From: a virus
IMG/VR virus record: IMGVR_UViG_3300005264_000049
Location: 1 to 39,235 of that record
Reading direction: 5' to 3' (one strand)
DNA: 39,235 nucleotides
The notes below the pieces were generated by a model. The model made no database searches, had not been told where the DNA came from, and was given only the letters and a program-made list of their open reading frames with translations. Below are positions 28,665 to 35,536 of this stretch, piece by piece (positions within the stretch are counted from its first letter, which is position 1; the number at the start of each line of letters is the position of its first letter). The position numbers and the translations under genes were made by a program.

Positions 28665-29489
28665 ATGAGAAAACATATAGTTTGCTATTCTGGTGGGCAT
28701 AGTTCTGCCATAGTAGCTATTGAGGTAGCTAGAAAATTTAAAAATGAAGAAGTGATTCTATTAAATCATAATATAAATTCTGAATATGAAGATAAAGATA
28801 TAAAAAGGTTTAAAAATGAAGTAGCTAATTATTTGGGATTGAATATAACATATGCTAATTATAAAGATATGGAGAATCCAACAAACCATTTGGACCTAAG
28901 TATTGAGAAAAAAGGGTTTAAATTTGGGAACAATGTAATGTGTACATATGAATTGAAAACAAAGCCATTCCACAAGTGGTTAAAAGAAAATTATAATGAT
29001 GATGATATCATATACTATGGGTTTGATAAGGATGAAATGCACAGAGTACAAAGAAGAATAGGAAGATTATCCAAGGATGGATATAAAAGTGATTATCCAC
29101 TAGCTCTATGGAACAATAGAACAATATCCGAAACTATAGAAATTGGGATTAGAAAGCCTCTACAATATTGTAGTTTCAAGCATAGTAATTGCATAGGATG
29201 CTTAAAAGCTGGTAGGCAGCATTGGTATGTTGTCTATTGCAAACATAGAGAGATCTTTGAGAAAGCAAAACAAACAGAGGATATCATAGGTTATTCAATT
29301 ATAAAAGGGGTCTACCTAGATGAATTAGAAGAAATGTTCGAAAATATGCAGAAATTAGGGATAACTCCCACCGAGCATATGGAAGCTAACAAATTTTGGT
29401 CAGAAACTAAGAGAGTATTGAGAGGGGATTATCAGAGAACCCTATTCGGTGATGATGAAATATTAAAACCGTGTGAATGTAGCATATAA
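28665..29489 (+). CDS. PP-loop ATPase of the PAPS-reductase family
   Basis: 274 residues. The PP-loop SGGHSS (9-14) has His in place of the usual Asp/Lys position. NHNINSEYEDKDIKRF, MCTYELKTKPFHKWL and a Cys cluster (Cys169, Cys176, Cys179, Cys192 in YCSFKHSNCIGCLKAG) follow. This matches phage PAPS-reductase-like proteins, whose real substrate is often unknown; some relatives act in nucleic-acid sulfur or base modification (DndC, QueC/TtuA superfamily). It lies about 2 kb upstream of the deazaguanine-type operon, so a DNA-modification role is possible but unproven. Confidence 0.75.
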   Translation: MRKHIVCYSGGHSSAIVAIEVARKFKNEEVILLNHNINSEYEDKDIKRFKNEVANYLGLNITYANYKDMENPTNHLDLSIEKKGFKFGNNVMCTYELKTKPFHKWLKENYNDDDIIYYGFDKDEMHRVQRRIGRLSKDGYKSDYPLALWNNRTISETIEIGIRKPLQYCSFKHSNCIGCLKAGRQHWYVVYCKHREIFEKAKQTEDIIGYSIIKGVYLDELEEMFENMQKLGITPTEHMEANKFWSETKRVLRGDYQRTLFGDDEILKPCECSI

Positions 29490-29495
29490 ATAAAA

Positions 29496-29529
29496 AAGAC
29501 TCAATTAAGAGTCTTGGTCGTGGCGACTA
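29496..29529 (+). promoter_or_regulatory. Two adjacent hairpins after the PP-loop gene
   Basis: AAGACTC (29496-29502) pairs with GAGTCTT (29509-29515). It is followed by GGTCG-TGG-CGACT (29516-29528). No T-run follows, so termination is uncertain; a leader structure for the 29570 gene is an alternative. Confidence 0.4.
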
Positions 29530-29569
29530 GGTTGTTATATCATGGTTTTACGCAAAAAAGGAGTGAATT

Positions 29570-30097
29570 ATGAGACAAAAGAATGTAAAAAAGTTAATGG
29601 AAATGATTTTTTATATTTCGTTACATATAGATGAAATACAGACAGCTGACAGAAAATGTGAAGAGGTAGAAGGTGTAGGGTATGTAGATAGACACTTTAG
29701 GGCTATGATAACTAGAACATCTAAGGCTAATCTTGAGTTATTGGAGGAAGTGCATAGAACTTATCCAGACATAAGCATTAAAACGGAACCACGTATTTTA
29801 GAGGATAGACTAGAAAAAATGTTGAATTCACTGTGTTATGAAATGGGAAAAAAAGGAGAAAATATAAAAGGTGAGAAAGAGATAGATTTCGACAGTGTCA
29901 AAATAGGATTGCCAAAGCCGTTCAGAGTTTTCTTATCTGGAATAGTAGTTTCTACGAATTTATTTGACAAAAAATATAGGCCCTTGATGGATGAAAATAT
30001 AAAAAAAAGTTGGAAAAAATATACCGATAGAGTTGATACAATAGTCAACAAATTAATTTCCGAGAACATAATTTGGTATACTAATGGTGTGGCATAA
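29570..30097 (+). CDS. Hypothetical protein (175 aa)
   Basis: AAAGGAGTGAATT precedes the ATG. The N-half is helical (KKLMEMIFYISLHIDEIQTADRK, MITRTSKANLELLEEVHRTY). The C-half includes LPKPFRVFLSGIVVSTNLF and YTDRVDTIVNKLISENIIWY. Basic residues alternate with acidic ones. The context, between the PP-loop gene and the 30097 gene, suggests an accessory of replication or late regulation. No family recognised. Confidence 0.6.
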   Translation: MRQKNVKKLMEMIFYISLHIDEIQTADRKCEEVEGVGYVDRHFRAMITRTSKANLELLEEVHRTYPDISIKTEPRILEDRLEKMLNSLCYEMGKKGENIKGEKEIDFDSVKIGLPKPFRVFLSGIVVSTNLFDKKYRPLMDENIKKSWKKYTDRVDTIVNKLISENIIWYTNGVA

Positions 30098-30270
30098 TAG
30101 ATGAAAAACGTATTTTAGAAATCATAAGATTAAAATTTAAATTAAGAAATAACGATTTCATCAAGATGGAGGACTGGGAGTTAGAATTTTACTGTGAAAG
30201 TATAGGGATAGAGGTGAAACAGTGTAGACTTGCTATTACTAATATTGTTTTGAAGAAACGGTGGATATAA
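30097..30270 (+). CDS. Small hypothetical protein (57 aa) with no standard start codon
   Basis: The frame reads IDEKRILEIIRLKFKLRNND, MEDWELEFYCESIG, then CRLAITNIVLKKRWI, a convincing small helical protein. The frame opens after a stop at 30082 and contains no ATG/GTG/TTG before an internal ATG near 30169. Translation could begin at ATA 30097, overlapping the last base of the upstream TAA, or the start may have been lost by mutation. Start uncertain. An intrinsic terminator follows. Confidence 0.4.
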   Translation: MDEKRILEIIRLKFKLRNNDFIKMEDWELEFYCESIGIEVKQCRLAITNIVLKKRWI

Positions 30271-30275
30271 AATTT

Positions 30276-30298
30276 AAAGGGATTTAATCCCTTTTTTT
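30276..30298 (+). terminator. Intrinsic terminator
   Basis: AAAGGGA (30276-30282), TTTAA, TCCCTTT (30288-30294), then more T. It ends the primase-to-30097 gene block. Confidence 0.8.
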
Positions 30299-30312
30299 AT
30301 TATATTTTTATG

Positions 30313-30321
30313 TGGTATAAT
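30313..30321 (+). promoter_or_regulatory. Extended -10 promoter
   Basis: TGG followed by TATAAT (30316-30321) with no -35 box. It lies about 70 bases before the 30393 gene and belongs to a recurring TGnTATAAT set. Confidence 0.5.
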
Positions 30322-30392
30322 GAAAGTAAGGGGGGGGAGATTAATATTAATTCTGTAAACAGAATCTATAAAAATATTTAAGGGGTGATAAA

Positions 30393-30818
30393 ATGAGCGG
30401 AAAGTTAGATTTTTTTTCTCCTAAAGGGGATAAAGTAAGAAAAAGTGATGGAACAGTAGTTTCTAGTTCTGATGTAGCCAGAGAAGGAAACGCAGGATGC
30501 CATTCAGATGGGGTAATAACTGAACGTTCCACTATTAGTGTAGGAAAATCCAAAGGATTATACATAAAAGCATTGAAAGATTGTAGTATTAATATTTTTG
30601 GATATATTCACTCAACATTAGCTGAAAGTAATAAGTTCTCAGCTGTTGAGATTTTCTTTCTAGGAATAGAAGATACAGAGATAGAACCAACTTTTGGGCC
30701 TGATGTATTCGATTTAATGATTCCTAGATCTATATTAAACACTATGGATGGCACACTTCCACACAATCTAAAAGACCATACAGTCAAAATTTTGTGCAAC
30801 CTAAACTTGATATTATAG
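30393..30818 (+). CDS. Hypothetical protein, N-terminal part of a possibly frameshifted gene
   Basis: AGGGGTGATAAA precedes the ATG. The 141-residue product starts MSGKLDFFSPKGDKVRKSDG and has KGLYIKALKDCSINIFGYIH and VEIFFLGIEDTEIEPTFG, a beta-rich pattern like a virion or surface protein. It ends at TAG 30816, while the -1 frame continues with a similar beta-rich sequence to 31087. The two may be one gene split by an indel near 30740-30800, or two separate genes. No family recognised. Confidence 0.5.
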   Translation: MSGKLDFFSPKGDKVRKSDGTVVSSSDVAREGNAGCHSDGVITERSTISVGKSKGLYIKALKDCSINIFGYIHSTLAESNKFSAVEIFFLGIEDTEIEPTFGPDVFDLMIPRSILNTMDGTLPHNLKDHTVKILCNLNLIL

Positions 30819-31087
30819 GAGCAAAGCTTGGGGATTTTTTAACAAGTGATGATCTAGCGGAAACAACTTATATGCACTTACCTACAACTTCTACACCAAT
30901 TATGTTAGATAGTAATACTATGATTGCATCTTCACAATCTCAAAGTAGTGTGCAAAAAGTTGGATTTGTTTATTTGAATGAAGGTCAAAATTTATTAATA
31001 GTATTCACTAATGAAAATTCACAGGGTACAAATGAGGCTATAGCAGATATACATTTGACGATAAAATATTCAGAGACAAAGTTTTAG
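30794..31087 (+). CDS. Hypothetical protein, C-terminal part (possible frameshifted continuation)
   Basis: Frame open from before 30770 (RPYSQNFVQPKLDIIGAKLG). GTG 30794 is the first start and has no ribosome site. The rest reads SDDLAETTYMHLPTTSTPIM, VGFVYLNEGQNLLIVFTNEN and ADIHLTIKYSE, a beta-sandwich-like end. Without its own ribosome site it is best read as the rest of the 30393 gene after a -1 shift. No canonical slippery heptamer is present. Confidence 0.45.
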   Translation: MQPKLDIIGAKLGDFLTSDDLAETTYMHLPTTSTPIMLDSNTMIASSQSQSSVQKVGFVYLNEGQNLLIVFTNENSQGTNEAIADIHLTIKYSETKF

Positions 31088-31088
31088 T

Positions 31089-31117
31089 TTGATTTATTTT
31101 GGATATGATAATATAAT
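31089..31117 (+). promoter_or_regulatory. Promoter of element A
   Basis: TTGATT (31089-31094), a 17-base spacer and TATAAT (31112-31117); predicted start near 31124. Same hexamers and spacing as the promoter at 724-752. Confidence 0.72.
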
Positions 31118-31123
31118 TAACTC

Positions 31124-31219
31124 GAAAAAACAAAACAGGATACCTACAATCCTATATTAATTTACCAAATAACTCATAGATGCGTGGTGTAGGAACTCGC
31201 GTCTGTGGGTATTTTTTTT
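31124..31219 (+). ncRNA. Candidate small RNA or leader with kissing-loop terminator (element A)
   Basis: After an A-rich 5' end comes hairpin 1, AGGAT-ACCTACA-ATCCT (31137-31153). A 19-nt AT-rich linker follows. Then a 12-bp terminator stem, CTCATAGATGCG (31173-31184) with CGCGTCTGTGGG (31198-31209), three G-T, is followed by an 8-T run. Its 13-nt loop holds TGTAGG (31188-31193), fully complementary to CCTACA of the first loop. The arrangement is the same as in element B. It lies upstream of the deazaguanine operon, which also has its own promoter at 31330-31338, so a free RNA of about 95 nt is as likely as a riboswitch. No coding frame. Confidence 0.6.
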
Positions 31220-31329
31220 ATACTAAATACATTGTAAATTTAAAAGTTAACAAGGATTAGTCACCTTGGTACTTAACAGTATTCGTAACAATTTTTAAGC
31301 TCTACAATAAAATAGAGTTAACTAAATTA

Positions 31330-31338
31330 TGGTATAAT
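31330..31338 (+). promoter_or_regulatory. Extended -10 promoter of the deazaguanine operon
   Basis: TGG followed by TATAAT (31333-31338), 21 bases before the ParB-like start; no -35 box. Between element A and this promoter (31220-31329) there is only AT-rich DNA with no open frame. Confidence 0.55.
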
Positions 31339-31359
31339 ATATAAAAGGATGGTGATAAA

Positions 31360-31848
31360 ATGAACGAAAAAGTTAAATTGACAGAATTGATTAAATATCA
31401 AAATAATGCTAAAGAACATCCACAGGAACAAATAGATCAAATTAAAGCAAGCATACAAGAGTTTGGGTATATTACTCCAATAATTGTAGATGAAAAGAAT
31501 GTTATACTCGCAGGGCATGGAAGATATGAAGCATTGCTACAGTTAGGACATGAAGAAGTTGAAGTGAAAAGAGTTAATCATTTAACGGGAGTACAGAAAA
31601 AACAGTATATATTGGCAGATAATAAATTAAATGCAAATACAGGATTTGATGATGAAATGTTAAAACTTGAATTAGAAGCGATTGAAGAGATGGAGGGAGA
31701 TTTAGAACTTACTGGGTTTGAAGATGAAGAAATAGAAAATTTAAAAAATGAGTCTTTTATATTTGGAGATGATTCTGATTTTATTGATGTTAATCCTCCT
31801 AAAGAGAAAGAAACGAAAGTTTGCCCACATTGTGGTGGTGAATTATAG
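31360..31848 (+). CDS. ParB/Srx-like domain protein with C-terminal zinc knuckle
   Basis: 162 residues. The ParB N-terminal domain is NNAKEHPQEQIDQIKASIQEFGYITPIIVDEKNVILAGHGRYEALLQLG (GHGR at 52-55), then RVNHLTGVQKKQYILADNKLN. It ends with a CPHC knuckle (155-158). There is no methyltransferase domain, which similar phage proteins often carry. GGATGGTGATAAA precedes the ATG, and the DpdA-like gene begins directly after its stop. From the literature, ParB-fold ATPases (DpdB type) work with DpdA in DNA 7-deazaguanine insertion; this pairing is the basis of the role inferred here. Confidence 0.75.
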   Translation: MNEKVKLTELIKYQNNAKEHPQEQIDQIKASIQEFGYITPIIVDEKNVILAGHGRYEALLQLGHEEVEVKRVNHLTGVQKKQYILADNKLNANTGFDDEMLKLELEAIEEMEGDLELTGFEDEEIENLKNESFIFGDDSDFIDVNPPKEKETKVCPHCGGEL

Positions 31849-32649
31849 ATGAAAATGTTTTTAAGTGGTTTAGAAGCTTCCCAAGAAGGAATATATATTG
31901 ATGAAAAAAAGAAAAGTTATGATTATTTATTATTTTCTTATTTTTATTTGAGAAAATCAAAAGAGTTTGCCAAGAAACTTACAGACAAAGCAAAAGAAGT
32001 TTTAATTGATAGTGGTGCACATTCTTTTCAAAAAGGCAAAAAAGTAGAATGGGAAAGTTATACAAAAGAGTATGCTCAATGGATCTATGAAAATGATGAA
32101 GAGAAAATACTGGGATATTTTGAAATGGATATAGACCCAGCAGGTTATGACTACGAAATGGTAAAAAAATTAAGAAAAATATTAACAAATAAATCAGATA
32201 AAATTATTCAAGTATGGCATAAAGGTAGAGGGATAGAAGATTTTAAAGAAATGTGTAAAAATCCGATTCACAAAGATAGAATTGTGGCGATAACAGGGTT
32301 TAGGAACGAAGATATAAAAGACGAAGATTATATAAAATTTTTAAAATATGCTTGGGAAAACAATTGCACTTTACATTGTTTAGGTATGACTAGAAAAGGT
32401 ATTCTAGATAAAGTTCCATTTGATCTAGTTGATTCTAGTTCTTGGAAACAATCAGGCATAAATTGGGTAGTAGGAAAAAAACAAGTTTCAAGGCATTATT
32501 CAGACTGTGATGGGGACACTAAAGAAAGAACTAAAAAAAGAGGACACATTATGTATCTTAGTTTCTTGGAATGGGAAAAAATGCAGAAACATTATTTTAA
32601 AAAATGGAATTTAAAAATAAAAAAAACTAAGGAGAAGATGATTAAATGA
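31849..32649 (+). CDS. dpdA: DpdA-like DNA 7-deazaguanine transglycosylase (TGT fold)
   Basis: 266 residues. Motifs in the order of the tRNA-guanine transglycosylase barrel: LIDSGAHSF (Asp54, base-recognition Asp), GYFEMDID (Asp94/Asp96), QVWHKG, IVAITGF, LHCLGMTR (His176) and FDLVDSSSW (Asp192/Asp195, candidate nucleophile region). The DSSSW end and the lack of the TGT zinc site favour the DNA-specific DpdA group over tRNA enzymes. It would exchange guanine in DNA for a preQ-type base. It sits between a ParB-like gene and a YhhQ-like preQ transporter gene, with a four-base overlap with the latter. No biosynthesis genes for the base are present. Confidence 0.75.
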   Translation: MKMFLSGLEASQEGIYIDEKKKSYDYLLFSYFYLRKSKEFAKKLTDKAKEVLIDSGAHSFQKGKKVEWESYTKEYAQWIYENDEEKILGYFEMDIDPAGYDYEMVKKLRKILTNKSDKIIQVWHKGRGIEDFKEMCKNPIHKDRIVAITGFRNEDIKDEDYIKFLKYAWENNCTLHCLGMTRKGILDKVPFDLVDSSSWKQSGINWVVGKKQVSRHYSDCDGDTKERTKKRGHIMYLSFLEWEKMQKHYFKKWNLKIKKTKEKMIK

Positions 32650-33299
32650 AAAATGAAATACTATGGGTGTTACTAATGTTATTCAATTTTTGTGGGGTTA
32701 TGCTATTCTATAAAAAATTCGGTAAAATAGGGTTATTCGCTTGGATACCATTATCAATTATAATTGCTAATTTGCAAGTTGTAGCTACTATCCAACTATT
32801 TGGTATCTATAGCACTTTGGGGAATATAATATATGGTACAGGGTACTTAGCGACTGATATTTTATCCGAAAACTATGGAAAAGAAGAAGCAAAGAAAGGT
32901 GTTATGATTGGGTTTGCAACGTTAATAACTTTTGTATCAATGATGTTTATATGTTTGCAATTCAATATTTTAGATAACAAAGAACCTATGGAAAAATTAT
33001 TTGGTATAATGCCAAGGATATGTTTGGCTAGTATAGCGGCTTATATAATATCACAGAAAATAGATGTAGAAATATTCCATTTTATTAAAAAAAAATTCCC
33101 TAACAAATTATGGTTAAGAAATAATTTATCTACAATGTTCAGCCAGTTCTTAGACAGTATAATATTTACACTGATAGCTTTTTTAGGTGTTTTACCCACC
33201 GAAGTTATGATTGAGATTTTTATTAGTACTTATATATTGAAATGGTTAGTCGCTGCATTAGATACACCGTTAATATATTGGGCTAAAAAACAAAAATAA
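32646..33299 (+). CDS. yhhQ: YhhQ-like queuosine-precursor transporter
   Basis: 217 residues, with about six hydrophobic segments (ILWVLLMLFNFCGVMLFY, IGLFAWIPLSIIIANLQVV, VMIGFATLITFVSMMFI, ICLASIAAYIIS, FTLIAFLGVL). The family hallmark is GYLATDILSENYGKEEAKKGV. YhhQ proteins import preQ0/preQ1 across the inner membrane. Overlap with the DpdA-like gene (ATGA at 32646) argues for a shared pathway: bring in the base, then place it in DNA. Confidence 0.85.
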   Translation: MKNEILWVLLMLFNFCGVMLFYKKFGKIGLFAWIPLSIIIANLQVVATIQLFGIYSTLGNIIYGTGYLATDILSENYGKEEAKKGVMIGFATLITFVSMMFICLQFNILDNKEPMEKLFGIMPRICLASIAAYIISQKIDVEIFHFIKKKFPNKLWLRNNLSTMFSQFLDSIIFTLIAFLGVLPTEVMIEIFISTYILKWLVAALDTPLIYWAKKQK

Positions 33300-33313
33300 A
33301 GAGGTGATTAAAT

Positions 33314-33757
33314 ATGGCTGCTAAAAAGCATTATAAAGAGTATGTAAAAGAAGAACATTTTGATCTAATTCCTAAATGGAAGCGGCAAGGTCAAAAAGAT
33401 GATTGGGTAGCTAAAAAAATAGGTATAGGAAAAGATTTATTGATAAGATGGAAAAAAGAACATGTAGAGTTTAGAGAGTTATTTAAAAAAGGTACAGCAG
33501 AATTATTGCTTGACCTTGAAGAAACTCTCTATACTCGTGCTAAAGGGTATATAAAGAATACTAAAGAGTATATGTTGGATAAAGATGGAAAACCTGTTAA
33601 ATCAACTATAAAAGTGAAGGAAACTTTTATTTGGTCTGATAGTAATTTACAATTTGCATTAAAGAAATTAGATCCTGAAAAATGGGGGGATAAAAAAGTA
33701 GAAGAAGAAAAAATAAATATTCACATTTCAGATTTGCGTGATAAACATGGATTGTAG
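33314..33757 (+). CDS. terS: Terminase small subunit
   Basis: 147 residues. The N-terminal HTH is FDLIPKWKRQGQKDDWVAKK, IGIGKDLLIRWKKEH. An oligomerising helical region (LFKKGTAELLLDLEETLYTRA) follows, and the C-terminus is FALKKLDPEKWGDKK, typical of small terminases. GAGGTGATTAAAT precedes the ATG; the end overlaps the large subunit gene. It recognises the packaging site, probably nearby. Confidence 0.82.
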   Translation: MAAKKHYKEYVKEEHFDLIPKWKRQGQKDDWVAKKIGIGKDLLIRWKKEHVEFRELFKKGTAELLLDLEETLYTRAKGYIKNTKEYMLDKDGKPVKSTIKVKETFIWSDSNLQFALKKLDPEKWGDKKVEEEKINIHISDLRDKHGL

Positions 33758-35444
33758 AAGTTATGTAACAGAAAGGAAAAAACTTTGGAACAAGACAAAA
33801 GATATAGAAGTAGACAAAGAATGGAGGGAACTCACATGGAGCGAAATAGCGGATGATAAGACAGTAGTTAAAGAAATTATAGAAAACCCTTGGCTCCTAA
33901 TGGAAATGCAATTTATAGTGACTGACAAAGAGTTTAATGAGTTGCCTTTTTTCTTGAATGAAGTACAGAGAGATTTGCAAGATAATACATTAGTCCCGAT
34001 GATCCGAGAGCAAGAAAAAGGACTGAGGGATCAAATAAAAATTAAAGTGCTAAAAGGGAGACAGTCAGGAATTTCTACTTATATAACAGCCTTCCAACTA
34101 TGCTTGGCGTTGACGCAAAAAGGTTTCAGAGGTTTCACTATGGCTCATGATGCAGATTCTACTAAATCAATATTCGATGATATAGCCAAAGGTTTTTTTG
34201 ATACTTTGATAGATGATATCAAGGAAAAACCTAAAAAATCCAATGCAAAAGAGTTGGTATTTGAGAAATTAAATTCAGCTTGGAGGATTGCAACTGCTGG
34301 GTCCAAAGGAGCAGGAAGAGGGAAAAAATTAAAGTTTCTTCATAATTCTGAAAAAGCTTTTTGGGATAATATGAGAAAAAATGCAGCAGCAATATCACAA
34401 GCCTTAACTCCTACGGGTTCTATAGAAATAGATGAATCGACCGCTCAAGGATATAATGAGTTTAAAGAGGATTGGGATGATATCAAAGCAGGCAGGAGTA
34501 AATGGGTAGGAGTGTTCTTAGAATGGTATAGAACAAAAGAATATAGGCTCTCATTCGATAGTACGAACTACACCAAAGAAGAATTTCTAAGTGCAATATT
34601 TAAAGGTGAAAGATTCAGAGGCGTAGATAGTAGTTTCATGACTTTTTTAAAATCTCTGATCCAGGATGTAGGGTTAGATATAAACCAAGTTCACTGGTAT
34701 TTTGACAAAAGGACAGAGTTGAGAGGGGATGTGTTCCAGGAATATCCATGCACAGACGAACAAGCTTTTTTGTTATCTGGTCGACCTTATTTTGATGTGG
34801 AGTTAATAGATCTAGAAATTAATAAAAATAGTAATATTGAGTTTAGAAGCGAAAAAGGTGGGAAAGTTATTATATACGAAGAACCTATTGATGGTGATAC
34901 TTATGTAATTGGTTCAGACGTAGCTGAGGGGCTAGATGATGGGGATAGTTCCACTATAACTGTTATCAATGCTAGAACTAAGAATGTGGCTATGGATGCA
35001 GAATATACTATGAAACCTGACGATCTTGGAAGAGAATTAGTCAAGTGGGCTGAATATTACAATGGTGCTATGATAGGAGTAGAGAGAAATAACCACGGAC
35101 ATTCAACTATAAACACAATGGTTAATGAATTAGGATATAGAAATCTATTTGTAGAAGTCACAATTGACAAAATACAGAATAAATCCACTAAAAAAATAGG
35201 GTGGCTTACTACAGAAAAATCTAAATATCTAATGTTGGATGAATTGGATATAGCACACAGAAAAGGCGATATTATAATTAATTCTGTTAGGGCCTTAAAG
35301 CAAATGAGGGGAGTACAGAAAATTAACGGGAAAGTAAATGTAAATGGTAAGGATATAGTCGTATCAACTGCTATTGCTAATCAGATGTTGAAATATGCTA
35401 AGACAGGGGAAAATGTGAAAGAGAAAAAGAGTAGAAGGATGTAA
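33747..35444 (+). CDS. terL: Terminase large subunit
   Basis: 565 residues from ATG 33747 (an in-frame GTG at 33738 is less likely); it overlaps the small subunit gene by 11 bases. Walker A is GRQSGIST (104-111) and the adenine-binding region is MEMQFIVTDKEFNELPFFL. The nuclease domain has IGSDVAEGLDDGDSS (Asp near 391) and GVERNNHGHSTINTM. The Walker B region (KFLHNSEKAF) is less canonical, as in several PBSX-like terminases. It translocates and cuts DNA. Confidence 0.87.
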   Translation: MDCRSYVTERKKLWNKTKDIEVDKEWRELTWSEIADDKTVVKEIIENPWLLMEMQFIVTDKEFNELPFFLNEVQRDLQDNTLVPMIREQEKGLRDQIKIKVLKGRQSGISTYITAFQLCLALTQKGFRGFTMAHDADSTKSIFDDIAKGFFDTLIDDIKEKPKKSNAKELVFEKLNSAWRIATAGSKGAGRGKKLKFLHNSEKAFWDNMRKNAAAISQALTPTGSIEIDESTAQGYNEFKEDWDDIKAGRSKWVGVFLEWYRTKEYRLSFDSTNYTKEEFLSAIFKGERFRGVDSSFMTFLKSLIQDVGLDINQVHWYFDKRTELRGDVFQEYPCTDEQAFLLSGRPYFDVELIDLEINKNSNIEFRSEKGGKVIIYEEPIDGDTYVIGSDVAEGLDDGDSSTITVINARTKNVAMDAEYTMKPDDLGRELVKWAEYYNGAMIGVERNNHGHSTINTMVNELGYRNLFVEVTIDKIQNKSTKKIGWLTTEKSKYLMLDELDIAHRKGDIIINSVRALKQMRGVQKINGKVNVNGKDIVVSTAIANQMLKYAKTGENVKEKKSRRM

Positions 35445-35458
35445 AATTTACAGAAATA

Positions 35459-35467
35459 TGGTATAAT
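35459..35467 (+). promoter_or_regulatory. Extended -10 promoter before the second Rha gene
   Basis: TGG followed by TATAAT (35462-35467). A leader of about 60 nt with a 6-bp TCTAGT/ACTAGA pairing precedes the gene at 35537. Confidence 0.5.
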
Positions 35468-35536
35468 ATATGTATCTAGTGAAAGCATCTGCACTCGTTG
35501 TTAGTAACTAGAAATATATTAAATGGAGTGTGCAAA

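Noticed and set aside
31100-31215. PreQ1-I riboswitch upstream of the deazaguanine operon
   Set aside because: An A-rich GAAAAAACAAAACAGG tail-like string is present, but the expected upstream G-rich loop and C-rich binding element are absent. The region folds better as two kissing hairpins. Other preQ1 classes could not be tested by eye.
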